From positions 2,913,579-2,977,578 of the forward strand of contig JAVGVS010000008.1 in the NCBI GenBank assembly GCA_032718565.1: a stretch of DNA of 64,000 nt. Direction: 5' to 3'. The position numbers and the translations under genes are program-made. How positions within the stretch are numbered: the stretch's first letter is position 1; every line of letters starts with the position of its first letter. Source of the stretch: Distichodus sexfasciatus. Its lineage: Eukaryota; Chordata; Actinopteri; Characiformes; Distichodontidae. The notes under the pieces are model-generated. The model was given only the letters and a program-made list of their open reading frames with translations. It had not been told where the DNA came from and ran no database searches. Positions 50,701 to 61,579 of the stretch are shown here, one piece after another.

Positions 50701-53590
50701 GATTCACGATTCAATACATAGATGTATTTGTTTCCAGATGGCTGTTTTTGAGTGACTTTTCCTATTTGACTGTGGCAAGTCAACAAAAAATCACACTAAA
50801 TCAAATGTAGTTTACTAAATGTAATGCATATGTACGCATATTTCCTTCATGCTCACGCAAAGGAGGTCTGTCTGGGCAGATTTCGACACAGGATTGACAT
50901 CGACATAGACATAGGATTGACAAGCTGAACTCGTGTCGGAGAAAAAAGTAAACTAGTGCCATTACATTATAACAAAAAACAAATCAATATAAATAGATTT
51001 TTTGAAATGCATGAATCGATTTTGAATCGACAGAGAAAGAATCACGTTTCAATTCAATTTTTTTTGCATACTCCAAATGTTTTCCTCAGAGAGGAACTCA
51101 CAAATGATTGAACAGATATGATTAAGAGAAAGTGTCTCAAGGCAAATCATGTTGGCTAAAAAAAAAAAGATATTGGGCCTCACTGACCAATTATTCTTTA
51201 AAAGAAATTTGTCCATAAAGCCCACTTATGCAGATTATGCTGATTTAAGATTCATTCGTAGGTAAGTACAGAATCAACAACTGCAGAGCACTCTTTTATT
51301 TATCTTATTTTTTGCCTACGTGTTTGTGCAAAACACCAGCTTATTGAGTTTTCTTCAGTTCTACAGCTTTACTATGTTATACTGACTTTTTCTTAGGAAA
51401 ATGCTCAAGAAAATATTGATGAATTAAGGCCCAGTCCCACTTTTACAGCACCCTTTGTTTGGTTGAATCATTCTATTTAAACAGCCCACTAACGTGCCCT
51501 AATTAAGCCTCGGAACCAGACTGTTCCTACACCGTGAGGTATTTGCGGTTGTGAGTTTGGGGGTAACTCTGCTGTCTGGCTTCCCTGAGTCACCGGATCC
51601 AGACACAGGATTTTCCATCACTCTGTCAGTTTTGGATTAAATATATGTGGTGCCATTGGAAGACTTTTCCTACAATGTGTGATTCATTCCTTGAACGAGT
51701 CCACTTGTTCACTCGTTTATGCCTTTTAAGGGGTTTGGGAACTGGCTCTTAAACCTACTTCTTAGTTGAAATGAGATCAAATGAAATGTAAATTGTACCT
51801 CTAGACGGATGACTAACTCACTCACGCTCTCTCTCTGTGCCTCACACACAGGTGTTGTATTTTAGCTTGTAGTGCGTATGTGGCTCTGGCCCTTGGGGAC
51901 AACTTAATGGCTCTTAACCATGCAGATAAGCTCTTGCACCAGCCCAAACTGTCAGGATCCCTCAAGTAAGTCTCTCAACATCCTCCACCTTGAGGTCTCC
52001 ACATTCCAGTGTGTAGATCAGTAAATATTTGACCCTTTCTGATGCCATTTTGGCTGATGAGTGACATAAATGGTGCAACTAGTCAGGTGACGCTCTTCTT
52101 CGCTTTAAGCACTCGAAATGGAAACCTTTGGCCTTTTATCTAAACCAGACCTGATCAAAAAAGCATAATACGAGAAGAAAAGATAAAGCCTCAGATGTTG
52201 CACTGCTTTTATATATGAATTGATTGAAATGATATTTCTGTATTTTGATTTTTTCTTCTGTAGTTGTATTTTTGCTTAATTGAATTAACTCAGAAGTTCC
52301 TGAAACTAGTTTTACAGCAGTCTGTGATCTTTAGTAACCGAGTTGATGAATTCCTTCAGGTTCCTGGGTCATTTGTACGCAGCTGAAGCTTTGATCTCTC
52401 TGGATCGAATCTCCGACGCTATTGCACATCTCAATCCTGAGAACGTTACAGATGTTTCGCTAGGGGTGTCACCCACCGAACAAGACCAAGGTACCTATCT
52501 GCTGAAATTGACACACCTGGGTGGGGTGGTGGACTAATGCAAGAGTACACATCTATGCGCTAAGAGGATACAGATTCAGCTTAATTATGACTTTTAGCTC
52601 TTGAGCAAGGCCTTTAAACACAACTTGCTATAATTAGGAAATGGAGGTTGCTCTGGAAAAGTGTCTGATAAAAGCTCTTGTTGCTAATACCTGGGTGTGC
52701 ATTCAGACACAAAAAGGCAGCTAAAGTGTTGGACTGTATGCTGACTGTATTTATTTCTCTTCTTGTGTGCAAAGCCACAGATAAAGGGGATCTGGAACCA
52801 GTTGAAACCTGTGAGTATTTCCTTTTCTGCTCCTGTATCTGTCCCTGTATAAAATATAATAATTTGTATACCCTAGAGAGCAGTGCTGAGAGTGAGATTT
52901 GTTCTGTCTGTGTTTTATTGCAGCAGGGAAACAGACTCCTCTGTGTTACCCCAGTAGTGTCAGCTCTGCTAGAGCCATGATGCTCTTCAACCTGGGCAGT
53001 GCTTACTGTCTACGGAGTGAATATGAGAAAGCACGCAAGTGCCTCCATCAGGTGTGTGTGATTCCTATTTTTATCATGAACCAAGCCTAGATTTTCAGCT
53101 TGTATTAAACAAAAGCTTTCTAATATTGCAACAAATCAACTTGAAATGTTTTTCTTTCTCTCTCTGTAGGGAGCGTCAATGGTCAATGCAAAGGAGATTC
53201 CTCCAGAAGCAATTCTACTGGGAGTCTACTTAGAGCTGCAAAGTGGTAAATAAAAATGTTTAAATGATATAAAATATAGATACAAAAATGATCACACTTG
53301 TGTTTTTACTGAAGTGCAGTGTGAAACAAGTGGCACATTTTCTTCACTCTTTTACCTGTTTTACACTTATCTGCCTCCAGCCAAGTAATCTTCAGTTTTA
53401 GTAAACACAGGTGATATGACTGGTTTGTGCAGGTAACACACAGCTGGCTCTCCAGATCATCAAGCGGAACCAGTTGCTCCCGTTAGGCAAAACCCCCTCC
53501 TCACCAGACCTGCGCAAGAAACCTCAACCATTCCAGCCAGTGCAGCCCATACAGATGCCATCCTCCTTCACACAAGTACAGCGCAAATGA
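41241..53590 (+). CDS. cnot10: cnot10, CCR4-NOT transcription complex subunit 10 (complete, 19 coding exons)
   Basis: TPR-containing subunit that with CNOT11 binds the CNOT1 N-terminus in the cytoplasmic CCR4-NOT deadenylase. Exons: 41241-41259, 42460-42554, 42789-42950, 43111-43261, 43414-43553, 44743-44829, 45058-45141, 45570-45687, 45812-45961, 46955-47157, 47250-47371, 47758-47937, 48438-48518, 51852-51965, 52360-52490, 52775-52810, 52924-53051, 53170-53245, 53433-53590. The sum is 2235 nt, or 744 aa plus stop, equal to the human length as I recall it. Every junction is in phase. Diagnostic strings: [16 protein letters not shown] near the N-terminus, [100 protein letters not shown], and C-terminal [14 protein letters not shown]. 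Exon 16 has two possible acceptors 6 nt apart (52774 or 52780), both in frame. Two extra in-phase candidate exons at 43881 and 44462 are listed separately. Confidence 0.97.
42255..42450 (+). mobile_element. tRNA-derived SINE, family A, copy 3 (diverged, cnot10 intron 1)
   Basis: TTACTGATTCAAACCCTGGACCAGTAAAGGTACCACTGA aligns to copies 1 and 4; the longest exact shared string is CAGTAAAGGTACCACTGA. The middle is diverged, and the tail ACAATGACAAATAACCTCTGAC is retained. The tail runs into the acceptor of exon 2 at 42459. Confidence 0.7.
43881..43970 (+). CDS. candidate cnot10 cassette exon 5a (30 codons)
   Basis: Open in phase 0 between constitutive exons 5 and 6 and preceded by an AG acceptor (TCATTTGGAG). 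It encodes 30 residues that start [18 protein letters not shown] and end in a basic stretch [10 protein letters not shown]. The following donor is GTTACA, a weak GT. If it is not cut, the frame reaches TAA eight codons later. It is homologous to 44462-44539, including flanks. It would insert into a linker that is Asn/Gly-rich and length-variable in the family. It may be an alternative exon or a decaying duplicate; transcript data are not available to me. Confidence 0.45.
44462..44539 (+). CDS. candidate cnot10 cassette exon 5b (26 codons), tandem duplicate of 5a
   Basis: Phase 0 and preceded by the same acceptor context (TTCATTTGGAG). It encodes 26 residues beginning [20 protein letters not shown] and ending RAQNRGK, against RAKNRQK in 5a. 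The donor is GTTACT, and readthrough hits TGA 11 codons on. Downstream intron sequence (GATGAAA, then CAATGGACAG or CAGTGGCACG) also aligns with that of 5a, so a unit of about 210 bp was duplicated at 575-580 bp spacing. No counterpart is remembered in human CNOT10. Confidence 0.45.
45213..45467 (+). mobile_element. tRNA-derived SINE, family A, copy 4 (cnot10 intron 7)
   Basis: GGGGCAGTTGATAGCG head, B-box-like GGTTGAAATCC, GGTACTCATGAGCAAGG, GCTCCTTCACGGATGGG and a CAAATAACCACTCAC tail. One of the two fullest copies in the window. It lies 100 bp before exon 8. Confidence 0.85.
46167..46400. mobile_element. GGGCTGGGCGATATG-type element fragment (cnot10 intron 9)
   Basis: AGGGCTGGGCGATATGA is a terminal string that I recall from abundant fish non-autonomous DNA transposons. 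The opposite end was not found, so the right limit is uncertain. Confidence 0.4.
46406..46826. mobile_element. hAT-like non-autonomous element with TTATCGGT motifs (cnot10 intron 9)
   Basis: Left end AGGGTTGACCGATTATC and right end ending GGTTGGTCGACCTCT-like sequence (TGTTGGTCGACCTCT) are imperfect inverted repeats. Subterminal GATTATCGGTATCGGT and GATAATCGGTATC are also inverted. The interior is unrelated GC-richer sequence without a transposase. Confidence 0.55.
47644..47655 (+). promoter_or_regulatory. CTCF-type motif in cnot10 intron 11
   Basis: CCAGCAGATGGC matches CCASYAGRKGGC at all positions and is followed by GC. Occupancy unknown. Confidence 0.45.
47719..47756. repeat. (TG)n microsatellite abutting cnot10 exon 12 acceptor
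   Basis: TG units run without break into the acceptor TGTGTAG; exon 12 starts at 47758. The tract occupies the place of the usual polypyrimidine tract. Confidence 0.95.
48038..48374 (-). mobile_element. tRNA-derived SINE, family C, with 11-bp target-site duplication (cnot10 intron 12)
   Basis: On the minus strand the head is GGCACGGTGGCGCAGTGG and TTAGCGCTGCCGCCTCACAG, with B-box-like GTTCGATTTCC. The body ends CCGGATGGGATTAAGTGG. Direct repeats ATAGTAACATT at 48027-48037 and 48375-48385 are a perfect target-site duplication, so the insertion is intact and fairly recent. The GC-rich ORF over it is spurious. Confidence 0.85.
50093..50216. repeat. polypyrimidine tract with (CCCT)n
   Basis: Almost uninterrupted C/T including T-runs and several CCTCCCTCCCTCC units. 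The short Pro/Ser-rich ORFs across it are low-complexity artefacts. Confidence 0.85.
50694..51062. mobile_element. GGGTGCACGATTCACG-type element (cnot10 intron 13)
   Basis: Left end GGGGTGCACGATTCACGATTC with repeated GATTC/GAATC. The right half has GAATCGATTTTGAATCG and AATCACGTTTCAATTC. This resembles fish non-autonomous hAT-type repeats. Boundaries approximate. Confidence 0.4.
52519..52690 (+). mobile_element. tRNA-derived SINE, family B, diverged copy (cnot10 intron 15)
   Basis: GGGTGGTGGAC head and the tail TATAATTAGGAAATGGAGGTTGCTCTG match the copy at 10482-10665 (TATAATTAGGAGATGGAAG). The head is eroded. Confidence 0.5.
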
Positions 53591-53744
53591 TGCAAAAGAG
53601 TTTACCCCAAAATCACGGATCATGTCCTTGTAACTATTTAAAAGCCTGCATCAGCTCAGTACAATGCCATTGGATGAAGGAACGTTTGGAGGAGAAAACT
53701 GTTAAAACTGTCTATCAATGTCTTTTGGGATCTATGAAATCCAA

Positions 53745-53750
53745 AATAAA
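53745..53750 (+). terminator. cnot10 poly(A) signal
   Basis: AATAAA, 155 nt after the cnot10 stop, followed by a T-rich stretch. First AATAAA encountered downstream. Confidence 0.65.
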
Positions 53751-54545
53751 TTTTATTTACACTAAAACCTTTGTGTATTTGTCTTGAAATGATGAATTAT
53801 GTCATAACATTTACATCTACATTTGTGCCTGAAACAATGGAGCTTATGCATTCTTATCTTAAAACACAAAACGTTCATTTTATGCTTGAAATAGTCTTCT
53901 AGTGGATTATTATAACTTGCTGCTTAATTAGTCTGAGCTTAAACATACGTATAGCCATTAGGAGGGTTAAATGTGACAGGTTAATGCACTTTTCTTGGCT
54001 ATGAATGTAATTTTGTAGCAGCTACAGCAGTGTGATAAATAGTGCATCACTTAACTAATATGAAACGAATTAATGTACTGTGCTTATTAATGTTACTAAG
54101 CATGTCTAAAAAGCTACTTCTTTACAGATGTCTTGCTGCGGGAGAACGTTAAAGAATTAGGTTAGACTAATAAACTAATGCGGCAGAGATCTGCAATTTA
54201 ATGTGTACACAAATTGAACTGTTAAATGGAAATTGATACTGATAACCTTTCAAATAAATTCTGGGAAACAAACCTTATAGTAAGGACACTTTTTAAGTGT
54301 GTAGTCATTACATGTGCAGAGGAATCCAGACAGCCTCAATAATGTTCAACGTTACTAGTTTAACACCTAACTTCTTAGCTCGTACTATTCTGGTGTTCAG
54401 TTAGACTGCAATGCAGTGTCAAATTTGTCAACGCTCTACTTGCACATCAGTGGTAGACAGAACTGTAATGCAAAACACTACAGCACCAGATATTACAGTC
54501 ATGTGGCTCTAGTTTCCAACTATAGTACCGTGGTGTAGCTGAAGT

Positions 54546-54755
54546 GAATGTGAGTGATTATTTGGCATTGTGAACACACCACAGCACAGCACAATGAAAC
54601 GTGACCTCTGCATTTGACCCATCCGTGAAGGAGCAGTGGGCAGCTAACAAGGGCAGTGCCCGGGGAGCAGTGCTTGGGGACGGTATCTTGCTCACGAAAA
54701 CCTCAGTGGTAACTTTACCGGCCTACCGTTACGCCACCAACTGCCCCTTTATGAA
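54546..54755 (-). mobile_element. tRNA-derived SINE, family A, copy 5 (minus strand)
   Basis: Reverse complement of the family: GTGAGTGATTATTTG tail complement at the left, CATCCGTGAAGGAGCAGTGG in the middle, and CCAACTGCCCC head complement at the right. Confidence 0.8.
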
Positions 54756-54949
54756 CGGTGGGTGTTTCCATGTAAACTGGATGGTGAGTATGTAGAGCGT
54801 ACGTGCATTATCTCATAGACAGAAGCTTTGCAGTGTTGTCCCCTGTGGTATGTAGACACTCCAGTTTCTTCGTCCTTTAGTTGAGCATGTAGGCTTTTAC
54901 TACTGCTAATAAAAAATATGGCCTCTATTGTTTATTAGTAGTAATACTT

Positions 54950-55485
54950 AGTGTTGGGGAGTAGCTAGCTAAAACTGGAGAAGGCTACGTTAAAGACGTT
55001 ACGTTAAACATTATTACGAAAATATCTTTCTCTTTTCACAAAGGCAGGTGTTTCAGATTGGCGTTGCATTGGCAGAAGTGGCATCTGATAGGTCTGTGCA
55101 GCACATATTTCATCAGAGCTCGCGCGGCAGCTGCGAGATGGAGTTAGAGGAAAGAATCCGCCAGCACTAAGATGTGACTATATTTACACAAATGCATTTT
55201 TTACATTTGGGTGTAACTTGCGCAAAAGAATACATTGTATATCTCCAAAACACCACTGAAACCATATTGCGATTTGACATTACATGGTTAAAAATAGATT
55301 TCCAGATTACTTTCACATTTATAATTAATTTGCTTTTGGAGTAACGTACAGCATAAAAAAATTTGTATTAATTGAAATAGCTTTGATGAAGTTACATTTT
55401 CCTTTTTAGCTTGTAGTATTGCTATTTACAATGATAAAACAGTAGCTTGGCTGTAGCTACGCAGCTTGTCGCGTGACTGGTAGTA
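54950..55485. mobile_element. TAGTGTTGGGGAGTAGCTAGC-type DNA transposon remnant
   Basis: Left end resembles the TAGTGTTGGGAGTAA end of the 39.7 kb element and continues with GTAGCTAGCTAAAACTGG. The right part has GTAGCTTGGCTGTAGCTACG. No transposase. Boundaries uncertain. Confidence 0.4.
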
Positions 55486-56939
55486 CTAATAGTATGTGTT
55501 TATTTTGCTGAATGCGAACCGTCCAGCAGTTTCCCCTTTAAATCTCTAACAATGAACAATGGGAAGCTGAGTTACTAACAGACCCCCTTTAACCAAACAT
55601 GGCAGGTAAATTTTATGGCCTGTCTTCATGAATGAACACTACTTGATAAATGAATTTCAGCAATCAAAGTTGGAGTCGAGATTATTTATGATAGACGTAA
55701 TTATTCTGGAAATTTGACACCTCGTTTTTTTTGCAATCAGGGCTTTCGGGGACTGAGACCACATCCTTCGGTCGGTCCCTTCCAAAGCTTAACAAATAAA
55801 CCTCATGGAAGAATATGAGTTACTGCAAGCATCACAAAGACCACTCTAAAAATTGCCTCGGATCTGGAACGCCAATGTCCATTCTGCTGCTGTTTAAATC
55901 CCCAAATGGCCACTCACTCTGGAATGCTGACCTACACACAGACAGGTCTGCTGGGGGTGGACAGACCACCTCTTTCTTTCATGTGTGGTCCCTCCCCTTT
56001 CCCTCTCGTTCTCTCTCGAGGGTGGCCGGTCCCCTTTCCCATGTTGGCAGCTCTTTTCTCATGCTAAATCCCTTTAGCCCCTTCCTCTCCTATCCTCCCC
56101 CATCTCCTGGGATTGTTATCCAGATCTCTCCTCTGACATGCTGTCAACGATCCTCGCCGAGAAAGCGAGAGGGTGAGGGTTTTTCTGAAAGCCTTTAAAG
56201 GAAAAGGGTTGCAGTGGCTCAAAGCACAATGCTGCCGTTTATACTGTAATTTTTTTGATCTGTTCATTAAAAATAGGCTGGGGTCAAAACCATGGGCTCG
56301 ACTCATTAACTCTGATGAATCGGTGAATATTTGTTATTAAAATCCACTTACAAAGATTTTGGCATTCATCAGATTTGTTTCTGTGTAAGAACAGACTACA
56401 ATAAAGAGCATTTACATGAATGTATTTTTGCATGCATGTTTGTTCTTTAATTCTACAGTTCTATACTATACTATTCTGTCAACTTAAAATTGACCAAATG
56501 TACAAAAATAAGATTTTTGTAATGTAGGTTCAATGATGGTTTTTACTGTATATACCTTTAAAAATATGCATTTGCTTCACTATTATTTATGCCAATTTTG
56601 GAACTATTTTAACAGTTATTACTCTGATAATTCTTAATTTTCTAACAATTTTAAGTAAATCAATCATTGCTTTTAAAATGCAAATGTCACCTTAGTCATC
56701 CAAATTTGGATCAATTATTCTAAGTAGCCAGCTGCTCAACCATTCTGGTTAACCTGCATTTTAAAGTTGTGCATTTTTGACCTCCTGGGCTGGGCCCTGC
56801 CGTGACCCCTGACCCTCTGGTATGCGGCCACACCAGCTTTTATCTCCCCCCCCCCCCAATGTTTAACTTGGTTTTCATTTTTGTGTGTGCTGCAAATATA
56901 AGCCATGGAACAAGGAATAGGATCCCAAAAAGGTACAAG

Positions 56940-56945
56940 TTTATT
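56940..56945 (-). terminator. candidate distal trim71 poly(A) signal
   Basis: TTTATT on plus is AATAAA on the trim71 strand. It would give a 3'UTR of about 4.6 kb. A second candidate at 57535-57540 would give about 4.0 kb. Long 3'UTRs are normal for TRIM71. Confidence 0.4.
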
Positions 56946-59900
56946 TAAATGTAAACAACTGAACATAAAACCAAAAGCTGCATAGGAGAATGTTTAAAGT
57001 CCACAAAGACAAGAAGACAAGACTGCAGACCACCAAATATCTCTTACAGTCTCTGAACCAAACAAACAAAAAAAAAAAAGTGAGTATTTCTGTGATCGAC
57101 TGGTTAACTGATTGATTGATTGATGCAGGGAGGGTAAGCGCTGCTTGAAGAACAAGTGAGGGAGAGCAAGCGATGTGACAAACCCAATGTGGACCTCTAG
57201 GAGGGAAGCAAACGTTATGTCCACCCAAGAAGGAGACAGCAGACCTGGAATCTGGGTTTGCTACTTTGATCCTACACTAATCGAAATGATTTTAAAAGGC
57301 AAAACTGATCCCAGGTCTGTGCTCAGGTGGCAATCTCTCTCTCGGCTTGGCCCGTCTCACAGCCAAAGCCTGCGGTCAGGGAATGATCAATCCAAAAAAA
57401 TGGCTGGAAGAAATGGACACCATGCATGATGTAAAATCTGTTAAACTTCAAGGTACATGAGATGGATTGGTGCTGTCAGAGTAAAAGACGACAGCATGTG
57501 AGGCGTTTCCGATTCATCTCAAGGCAAAAAAGAATTTATTCAGGCAGCCATTTTTGTTCTCTTTGGTTAATTTAGATATTATATATTTTTCTTGGAAAGT
57601 ATTTCCCATTAATACAGTAAGCAACCCGATTGTTCTCTTCCTCAGTATCAAAAATATCTCCGGAATATAATGGAATTACTTCCATTTGAATAATTTAACA
57701 GATTTTTTTTTTCTCACCCCCTGTTTGAAAGTTTACACAAAACGGGAAAAAAATAAAAATCAGGTTGTAAAGGATCCTATGGAATTCAACAACAGCAAAG
57801 ATTTTAATATACCAATACAATAAATGCACACACAAAAAATAGATACTAAACTTTATGAAGTACTAACAAAGGATTTACTATCCAATTGTAAGAAACAAAT
57901 TTTGAATTTGAATCAAATATCTAAGAAAGCTACCTGAGTCGTTATTTTGTATGTTTCTTTCTTTTTTTTCTTTTTTTTTTAATACAATCATTAAAGCCCA
58001 TGCACTTCTGAACTGTTAACAATTTCCCTCTGCTTCTTCCAGATGAGGAAATAAGTCAAAAGCTGGAATACACCTCGATGGGTGGGAAAACCCGTACAGA
58101 TGCTGACCAGAGGTCCACATCAAGAGACAATCTGCAATCAAATAGACATTCTAATCGCTGTTCCAGACCGATTAACAGCCGAGTTGTGTAGACATAACTA
58201 CCAATTTGTTGTACTGACACTTCTGTAAATATGACCTCATCCCTCATTATCGTCTAACATTTTCTTCAAACATATTCACCACACACACAGCATATAAACA
58301 TTACTAGACACTAGACGGCCTGTTTTTAAAAAAAAATTTTTTAGAGTTACTGCTCGGCCGGGTGTCTACACCTAACGGCTCCTCAGTACACATCCAATTT
58401 GTGTTCTCATACACAATCAGTACAGGGAAGCTTCTTTTAATACTCCACTTTACTGAGCGATCGCTGCAGCCTTCCCCATCAGACTGACGCTTCTCATCAT
58501 TCGTCCTGTTTCCCTACCAATCTCGTTATAGACGGTACCTCCAATTTGTAGGGATGTAAATGGAAGGGGATTGGAGGAGGAGGAGGAGGAAGGGGGAAAA
58601 TGGCAAAATGATAATATATCAACAGAGCAAGCTCTTTGGCAGTTTCCAGTTCTGATTAAATTCCAAAAAGAGGAACACGCTGAAGCACACTGCAGCAGTG
58701 TTAAGGCATATGAATTGCAAACCTTTCCGTTAGTGTCTCACACAGACAAGTACCTTGCTCTGTAAAGCTATCTACCAAAGAGTAATACAATCTTGAAGTC
58801 AACGCTGTCCACCACCACCCAGCGGAGGAAGAGTTTTTTGGTATATATATTTCTATATATCATAAAAGTGTCATTTCCTCTCCGTTTCCATCTCAAATAG
58901 GCCTACACTCATCTACGAGAGCTTTTAAAGCATGCAAAAATATTTTTTTTTTCCTCTTAAAGAGAAGAGATTTCTTTGGATCTCTGAGGAATACAACTGC
59001 AGCTACCTTCCAAAGACAGAACTCGAACGCTGGACATTAATACTGAAAGATAGAGTCAGTGTGACGATTACTAAGCAGCAAATTCACGTTTTCTCTCTTA
59101 CCGCCCACGTCGTGGCCACTCTTTGTCTATTAGGTCCATTTTTGCTTATCAAGATCAGTTTTCTTATCGATTGCCAGCCTAATTTTACTAAAAATTCCCA
59201 CTCATTTTTTAGGCGAGACAACCCCCAGGCATGTGACACACGACCTCGTACATTCTTAAGCAAAGTTAATTCCAGTCTCAACTGTGCTAGGATTTTATTT
59301 GGGTTCTGCAGTGTAGAAATGACAATCTGATTCAGGAGAAAACTGGGGATTAAAAAGTTCAGTCCGACAGTAAACTAAAGACCAGTTTCCAAACCCACAT
59401 TTGTGTATGTTTCTTTTTGGCACATGTCCTTCTTTTTCCCCACTGACCTCCGTTTGGCAAAACACAGAATTCCGGGCCTTATCTCAGCATACGTATGAAT
59501 GGAACTAGCAAAAATATCCCATATCAAAATACTGTCAGTTGAACGCCAAAGCATTAGCCATTAATCGCCTTGCCACTGACTCAAGTCACCACGCGGTAGC
59601 AAAAACCAGGTCCAAATTAGAAAACGGAACGCAGGAGAAGCCTCTAATGCCAAATCTGAAGGAACTTGCCTTTCCTAGGAAGGACTGTCGACTTGATGCT
59701 TGACCTTCAATGTCTGAAACAGACCCTTAAGTTATGTAGCAGACATGAGCAGCAGCCTAGAGCACATACCGCCAGCAAGAAACGGCGGCTCATAAATCTC
59801 ACGTCTGCCGCTGCACCGGCAACTTAAGCAGACAGGAAACGCCCATCCGGAAGAGAAAGGAGCCGACCGAAAGCAACACCTGACAGGCTTCGGGATTTCA

Positions 59901-60759
59901 GCCCGGGAAAGGGACATACGGTCACAAAGCTCCGAGTTACTGAGTTTATATTTATAAACGTAGCCAGACCCTGCTGCTGCTGCTGCTGCGTTTCAGTTTC
60001 CAACAGGCTTTTTTTTTTAACAGACTTTATCTCTGGGAAACGTTTGGGGATTCGGGGGGAGATTTGGGGAGGGGAGAGAACAGCTGTGTTCTATTCGAAT
60101 GGATGTCAGTGCTTGTCTTTTTTTTGTTGCTTTTCAATCAACAGCCACGAGAGAGAGGCGGGTAACAGGGTACATTAAAGTGGTTCCCCACAAATAAAGC
60201 CAACGTCTCCTGATTTTAGTCCACGCTCGAATGATTCTAGAAGTTTTCAAACCCTCTGAGGGGCTCTAACTCAGAGCTCTTTCTTTCAGGATTTGGCCAA
60301 TAAATACATTCCAGACATTTGGAAGAGGACCGCCGTTAAAAAAAAAACAAAAACCCCAAAAACCCCACGTGGTCCCACAAAGTTTGGATTACATCCAAGT
60401 TCGCCAGATACAGCAAGTCAGTCACGTGCCGCCCCGAAAATCCTCACTTCACCTCACCTTTATGGCGCTCTAGATGAAGAACATACACGAAGAGATAAAG
60501 AAATAAACAAACCGACAAGCGATGATTTCATTGTATCTCGGGTCACAAATGAACCGAAGATCTTCAAAGCTTTTATGCTGTCACTGTTTCTAGTCTTGCT
60601 AGGAACAATCTGTTTCTCGTTTCACTTTTTCTTTTTTTTTCTTCTAACAACTACTTTCGACTAACTTCAACTAAAGCCCAAACTGTAGGCCGTGACGCGC
60701 TTTAGCATGTGTTTCCAAAGGCTTGCATAATATATGTATTTAAAGGAAACCACATAAGC

Positions 60760-61257
60760 GAGGTATGTAAAATGAGGCATTTGTACACAGAGGTACACTT
60801 AGGTTATGAGGTAAGAGGTTTAGATGAGGTATGATGCAAAACGAAAACCAATAAAAAAAAAAAAGACATGAAATTCAAAAACAAAACAAAACAGTAGATT
60901 TATCAAAACATTATCTAAATGTTTCTCTTTTTTTGCCCAAAACATGAGGCCCTTGCCTTTCGGATCGCTGTACTCCAACATTCTGGGGGCCCGACCTGTC
61001 CTGTTATGTGCACAGTAACAATCAGAATTTTTTTTTTTTTGTGCGAGCTGTGCAAATATCAACCAAACATTGCTTCATTTCTTACGTCACGTTCTCTACA
61101 AATTAAAAAAAAAGCACTGAGGTAGACTTCTTTATAAAACTTCACAGACTCTGCACGCATACGAGAGTACATTCATACATACGCTAGATGAGGTAGGTCT
61201 AATGCAGAGAGAGAGAGAGAGAGAAAATTATTTCAAGAATGCTAGAAATTCCCTGAG
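60760..61257 (-). promoter_or_regulatory. let-7 and miR-125 seed-match cluster in trim71 3'UTR
   Basis: Read on the trim71 strand: CTACCTCA (let-7 8mer) at 61196-61189 and 61125-61118; TACCTCA (7mer-A1) at 60831-60825 and 60813-60807; TACCTC (6mer) at 60795-60790 and 60765-60760; CTCAGGGA (miR-125 8mer) at 61257-61250. let-7 repression of lin-41/TRIM71, and miR-125 involvement, are established knowledge. That these sites act in this fish is inference. Confidence 0.75.
61206..61224. repeat. (GA)n microsatellite in trim71 3'UTR
   Basis: About nine GA units between the distal let-7-type site and the miR-125-type site. Confidence 0.9.
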
Positions 61258-61579
61258 AAAATAAATCAAACAAATAAGAAAGATTTCAAGACACAGAGCG
61301 AGAGCAAATTATCCTTTAAAAAAAACCCAGTTGCAGTCTTTTCCTTTTCTTTTGCTCCGTTCCTATTTCTTTGACGAATGGCTTGTGTACGACGGGGACA
61401 CGTTTGCCAGCAGCGCAAATCATACTACAATCATGACAAAAATCGATATATATGCGTGTAAAAAAACCCAAAAAGGCTCCGTAACTACTGCCACGTTTCT
61501 GACATTCAGCCGTGTTTTGTTCCTGATGCGTGTCTCCTCCTCAACCACTCGACACTTCAAACCTCGAAACATAAGCAGT

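Larger units (their letters stand above)
48519..51851. other. cnot10 intron 13 (3.3 kb), mixed repeat and unexplained sequence
   Basis: No exon recognised. Sequence at about 49137-49860 has CCGATATCC and GCCGATAACG motifs like the hAT-like element at 46.4 kb and looks like an old relative. A pyrimidine-only tract lies at 50093-50216. A GC-rich, non-repetitive stretch at about 50220-50540 is unexplained. An element opening GGGGTGCACGATTCACG is at about 50694-51062. Confidence 0.5.
53751..56939. other. cnot10-trim71 convergent intergenic region
   Basis: AT-rich sequence with a minus-strand family A SINE at 54546-54755 and a transposon-like segment at about 54950-55485. Otherwise no gene is recognised. 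The ORF at 55815-56198 lacks domain features and is likely chance. Confidence 0.55.
56946..61579 (-). other. trim71: trim71 3'UTR (inferred)
   Basis: Non-repetitive, AT-rich sequence immediately downstream of the trim71 stop, with no competing ORF of interest and two poly(A) signal candidates at the far end. It carries the microRNA seed-match cluster at 60760-61257 and a (GA)n tract at 61206-61224. The extent is inferred from family habit and the signals, not from transcripts. Confidence 0.6.
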
